Assembly (NCBI GenBank): GCA_013298485.1
Contig: JAAFHS010000085.1
Span: 1 to 8,160 of the forward strand
Length of the DNA stretch: 8,160 nucleotides
Reading direction: 5' to 3'
From: Rhodobacterales bacterium
GTDB lineage: Bacteria > Pseudomonadota > Alphaproteobacteria > Rhodobacterales > Rhodobacteraceae
Position numbers and translations under genes: made by a program. Positions 5,397 through 8,160 of this stretch are shown piece after piece (the stretch's first letter is position 1; every line of letters begins with the position of its first letter). The notes under the pieces were generated by a model, which had not been told where the DNA came from, did not search any database, and saw nothing but the letters and a program-made list of their open reading frames with translations.

Positions 5397-6119
5397 ATGC
5401 GCGCGCTTCTGCCGCTTGCGCTCCTGATGCCCGGTGCTGCCGATGCGGCCTGCCGCGATATGACGTTCGATGGTGTGGGCTACACCGTCTGCGACGTGCA
5501 GGCGACCGAGGATCTGCGGCTGTTCTCCCAAGGCCCGGATGGCAATCTGGGCAGCTTTGGCGCGGTAAATTCCCTGCTTGGCGAAAAAGGCGAGGCGCTG
5601 ACCTTCGCGATGAATGCAGGCATGTATCACCCCGACCGCCGCCCCGTCGGCCTTTACATCGAAGACGGCGTGCAGCAGACCCCGCTTGTGACATCCGAAG
5701 GGCCGGGCAATTTCGGCCTGCTGCCCAATGGCGTGTTCTGCATCCGCGACGATGGCTTTGCCGTCATCGAAAGCCGCACCTATGCCGCCGCCCCGCCCGC
5801 CTGCCGCTATGCCACGCAATCGGGGCCGATGCTGGTGATCGACGGTGATCTGCACCCGCGTTTTCTGCCCGATAGCGTTTCGCTCTATGTGCGCAACGGT
5901 GTCGGCGTCAGTCCTGACGGGCAGACCGCATTTTTCGCCATCTCGGGGGCCGCCGTGAATTTCGATGCCTTCGCGCGGCTGTTCCGCGATGCGCTGCAGA
6001 CGCCGAATGCACTGTTCCTTGATGGCTCCATCTCGCGGCTTTATGCGCCCGACCTTGACCGCGACGATATCGGGTTTCCCATGGGCCCGATCATCGGCAC
6101 CGTGACGGTTGCGAACTGA
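5397..6119 (+). CDS. Exported phosphodiester glycosidase family (DUF2233, NAGPA-like) protein
   Basis: A 240-residue protein with a short Sec signal peptide (hydrophobic 4-11, likely cleavage near ADA-A at 17-18), so probably periplasmic. The rest resembles the phosphodiester glycosidase domain shared by the mammalian 'uncovering enzyme' NAGPA and bacterial DUF2233/YigE-like proteins: FAMNAGMYHPDRRPVGLYIEDG at 70-91, NGVFC at 111-115, ATQSGPMLVIDGDLHP at 139-154, RNGVGVSPDG at 166-175 and ALFLDGSISRLY at 205-216. Family members cut sugar-phosphodiester bonds; the substrate here is unknown. Cysteines at 19, 32, 115 and 136 could form two disulfides. Its ATG follows the rbfA stop with no gap, and its TGA overlaps the truB ATG (TGATG), so the three genes appear translationally coupled. 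This is an odd place for an exported protein. Confidence 0.88.
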   Translation: MRALLPLALLMPGAADAACRDMTFDGVGYTVCDVQATEDLRLFSQGPDGNLGSFGAVNSLLGEKGEALTFAMNAGMYHPDRRPVGLYIEDGVQQTPLVTSEGPGNFGLLPNGVFCIRDDGFAVIESRTYAAAPPACRYATQSGPMLVIDGDLHPRFLPDSVSLYVRNGVGVSPDGQTAFFAISGAAVNFDAFARLFRDALQTPNALFLDGSISRLYAPDLDRDDIGFPMGPIIGTVTVAN

Positions 6120-7024
6120 TGGCCCGCACCAAAAAGGGCAAGCCGGTGCATGGCTGGCTGGTGGTGGACAAGCCTGCGGGCATCACATCGACTGCTGTCG
6201 TGAACAAGGTCAAATGGGCGCTGGATGCGCAGAAGGCGGGTCATGCAGGCACGCTTGATCCCGATGCCACAGGCGTTCTGGCCGTGGCCCTGGGCGAGGC
6301 GACAAAGACCATCCCCTACGTCACCGATGCACTGAAATGCTATCATTTCATGGTCAAGTTCGGAACGCAGACCACGACCGACGACGCAGGGGGCGCTGTC
6401 CTTGCCAGCAGCACCTTGCGCCCGACCGACGATGACATCGCGCAGGCGTTGGCCGCGTTCCGTGGCGATATCCGGCAGGTGCCACCGCAGTTTTCGGCGG
6501 TGAAGGTTGATGGCGACCGCGCCTATGATCTGGCGCGCGAAGGGGTCGCGATGGATCTTGCCTCGCGCGATCTTTACGTCGAAAGCCTGACCATGCTGTC
6601 GCGCCCCGATGCGGATCATGCCGAACTGGACATGGTCTGCGGCAAGGGCGGTTATGTGCGGTCCATCGCGCGCGATCTGGGGCAGGCTTTGGGCTGCCTT
6701 GGCCATGTCGCATGGCTGCGCCGGGTCTGGTCCGGCCCGTTTGACGCCCGTGACGGGATCACGATGGCGGTGGTGGAGGCCGAGGCGAAGACCGAGGCAC
6801 TGGCCCGGCACCTGCTGCCGCTTGAGGTGGCGCTGCAGGGTCTGCCGGAACTGCCCGCGACGCCGGAAGGTGCCGCGCGCCTGCGCAATGGCAATGCGGG
6901 CATGGTGCTGACCTCATCCGTCGCCTACGGGGAGGAGGCCTGGGCGAGCGATCAGGGCCGTGCGGTCGCCGTGGGCATCTACAAAGCAGGCGAGTTGCAC
7001 CCCAACCGGGTCTTCAACCGGTAG
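6119..7024 (+). CDS. truB: tRNA pseudouridine(55) synthase TruB
   Basis: A 301-residue cytoplasmic enzyme that turns U55 of the T-arm of most tRNAs into pseudouridine and also helps tRNA fold. The start is family-like: HGWLVVDKPAGITS at 11-24. The catalytic loop GHAGTLDPDATGVL spans 41-54 with Asp47 as nucleophile. KCYHF (73-77) holds the conserved active-site Tyr75. PPQFSAVKVDGDRAYDLAR lies at 122-140. GGYVRSIARDLG at 177-188 carries the conserved Arg181. The C-terminal 80 residues are the more variable end domain. The ATG shares its A with the stop of the DUF2233 gene, so translation is probably coupled. In many bacteria rpsO follows truB; here a convergent gene ends 10 bases after the truB stop, so truB is the last gene of its unit. 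Confidence 0.97.
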   Translation: MARTKKGKPVHGWLVVDKPAGITSTAVVNKVKWALDAQKAGHAGTLDPDATGVLAVALGEATKTIPYVTDALKCYHFMVKFGTQTTTDDAGGAVLASSTLRPTDDDIAQALAAFRGDIRQVPPQFSAVKVDGDRAYDLAREGVAMDLASRDLYVESLTMLSRPDADHAELDMVCGKGGYVRSIARDLGQALGCLGHVAWLRRVWSGPFDARDGITMAVVEAEAKTEALARHLLPLEVALQGLPELPATPEGAARLRNGNAGMVLTSSVAYGEEAWASDQGRAVAVGIYKAGELHPNRVFNR

Positions 7025-7034
7025 CCGCGCGCCC

Positions 7035-8160
7035 TCAGGGCCGCAAATCCCAGGTGAACCAGGCATTATCCGCCACGATCCGTGCATCCTTCAGCACCTG
7101 GTCAACTGCCTCTGGCGCGATGATCCGGCTGGCCGAACTGTAGGACCATTCCAGTGTCATCTCGCCGTCGTCACCGCCATAGCCGTTGAAGCTGAAAGAG
7201 AAGGCATCGTTGTAAAGGCTCGCAGGGTCGGGCAGCGTAAAGTCTATCGGCGCGTCATAGACCGACACCCGGTGAAAATAATTGACCGGTGAACCGAGAT
7301 CCAGCGGTGCCACACGCGGTTGCAGGCCCGGGGGTGGCAGGCCATCGGCAAAATCCTGTGCTGCAAATTCAAAATCCTCGCGCAGGCCGTTTTCATACAG
7401 GGCGGGCGTCGGGATCAGATAACGTTCCACGACCGTCATCCGGTTGGCCAGAAGATCGTCGGTCACGGCAATCGGGGCCAGCAGCCGGATGCCCGGATAC
7501 TTGGCCGCGTAAAAATCCAGATAATCCTGCGAGATGCGCGTGATCGACGACGCCCCGCGTTGCTGGCGGAAACTGTTGGCCGCCGTCCCTTCCCAGGTTG
7601 TCGTGACGGTGAGATAGACCCCGAGCAACGAGAAATCATAGGTTTCGTCAACGTTGCTGGACCAGGTGGAGGTGTAACCCACATTGATCGGCTCAAGCTG
7701 CTGCTGGTTGGGGCCCGTCAGCGGCAGGGCATAGCCATAATCGGGGGTTGCCGCGGTGAACAGATCGCCCCCTTCATGTGACGCGGTCGCATCCATCCAA
7801 TAGGGCGTATCGTCGATGATCACCTTGACGATGGCATGGTCAAACGACCAGAGCGCAGGCTTCAGATCGGCAAGCCCACGGCCTTCGTCCAGATCGGTCA
7901 GGGCGACATAAGCCTCGATTCCCATTTTATCGAGCATGGTGCGCAACAAGAGCGCCTTGTCCTTGCAATCACCAAAACCCGACGCGGTCGTCACCGCAGG
8001 CGGACGCGCCAGCAGCCCGCCATCCCCGATGGACAAGCTGACATAGCGCAACTCGTCCTGCACGGCGCGCAGGGCCGCGATGACGCGTTCGTTGTCGGAC
8101 GCATAGGTGGACTGAATGCTGCGCAGCTTGGCATCCCATTCCGGGCCAAGGGGGTAACTT
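7035..8160 (-). CDS. Transglutaminase-like (DUF3857-type) protein, N-terminus outside window
   Basis: 374 codons are visible; the frame stays open to the right edge, so the true start lies beyond it. A transglutaminase-like cysteine-protease fold is indicated by three conserved blocks, numbered from the first visible codon at 8159: GDCKDKALLLRTML with Cys65, WSFDHAIVKV with His108, and YWMDATAS with Asp123, giving a complete Cys-His-Asp triad. Before it comes RYVSLSIGDGG (38-48). These features resemble the transglutaminase-like part of DUF3857-containing envelope proteins of Gram-negative bacteria; the DUF3857 domain itself would lie upstream. The C-terminal 220 residues are probably beta-rich and I do not recognise them. 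Substrate and reaction are unknown. A GTG at 8063 is not the start because homology-like sequence continues before it. It is convergent with truB. Confidence 0.85.
   Translation of the reverse strand, partial: SYPLGPEWDAKLRSIQSTYASDNERVIAALRAVQDELRYVSLSIGDGGLLARPPAVTTASGFGDCKDKALLLRTMLDKMGIEAYVALTDLDEGRGLADLKPALWSFDHAIVKVIIDDTPYWMDATASHEGGDLFTAATPDYGYALPLTGPNQQQLEPINVGYTSTWSSNVDETYDFSLLGVYLTVTTTWEGTAANSFRQQRGASSITRISQDYLDFYAAKYPGIRLLAPIAVTDDLLANRMTVVERYLIPTPALYENGLREDFEFAAQDFADGLPPPGLQPRVAPLDLGSPVNYFHRVSVYDAPIDFTLPDPASLYNDAFSFSFNGYGGDDGEMTLEWSYSSASRIIAPEAVDQVLKDARIVADNAWFTWDLRP

Noticed and set aside
7031..7041. GCCC-TCA-GGGC hairpin as a terminator for truB or the opposite gene
   Set aside because: The stem is only 4 bp, overlaps a stop codon and has no T-run on either strand.
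1..8160. CRISPR array, tRNA/rRNA gene, insertion sequence, prophage or defence island
   Set aside because: There are no regularly spaced repeats, no tRNA or rRNA-like sequence, no transposase or integrase motifs and no nuclease or toxin-antitoxin-like genes. Composition is even across the coding regions.

Overview
The window is GC-rich chromosomal DNA from an alphaproteobacterium, most likely a member of the Rhodobacterales (Rhodobacter/Roseobacter group). The evidence is the gene content and neighbour pairs: rsmB divergent from a DUF1674 (SDHAF4-like) gene, dapB divergent from rbfA, rbfA and truB separated by a DUF2233 gene, and an MFS-DUF3833-SDR cluster. This assignment rests on protein resemblance read by eye, not on a search.

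Layout. 1-1766 (+) is the end of a tightly packed operon: the C-terminal part of an MFS/GPH-type transporter, a one-helix-anchored DUF3833 protein and a short-chain dehydrogenase. 1767-1912 is a convergent gap with three stacked inverted repeats. 1913-3151 (-) is rsmB (16S rRNA m5C967 methyltransferase). It diverges, across 80 bases carrying an 11-bp direct repeat, from a 59-codon DUF1674/SDHAF4-like gene at 3232-3411 (+). 3412-3614 is an AT-richer gap with two exact AAAGGTTAAC copies and a hairpin. 3615-3977 (-) is a small secreted protein of unknown function lying downstream of dapB (4074-4883, -). The 96-base dapB/rbfA divergent gap holds three copies of GCATCCG arranged as two overlapping inverted repeats. 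4980-7024 (+) is a coupled three-gene unit: rbfA, an exported DUF2233 phosphodiester-glycosidase-like gene, and truB. 7035-8160 (-) is a transglutaminase-like protein that converges on truB and runs off the right edge.

How the genes fit together. rsmB, rbfA and truB serve ribosome and tRNA maturation, dapB makes lysine and diaminopimelate, and the DUF1674 protein probably assists succinate dehydrogenase assembly. The left-edge cluster resembles the tail of the RpoE-ChrR-associated (singlet-oxygen, lipid-modifying) gene set of Rhodobacter, which is an inference from memory. Three envelope or secreted proteins (3615-3977, 5397-6119, 7035-8160) lie among these housekeeping genes.

I see no tRNA, rRNA, CRISPR array, insertion sequence, prophage or recognisable defence system. 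The less ordinary signals are the triple GCATCCG array, the exported hydrolase inside the rbfA-truB unit, the short DUF1674 gene, and the repeats in the non-coding gaps. Nothing here amounts to a clearly new biological system.
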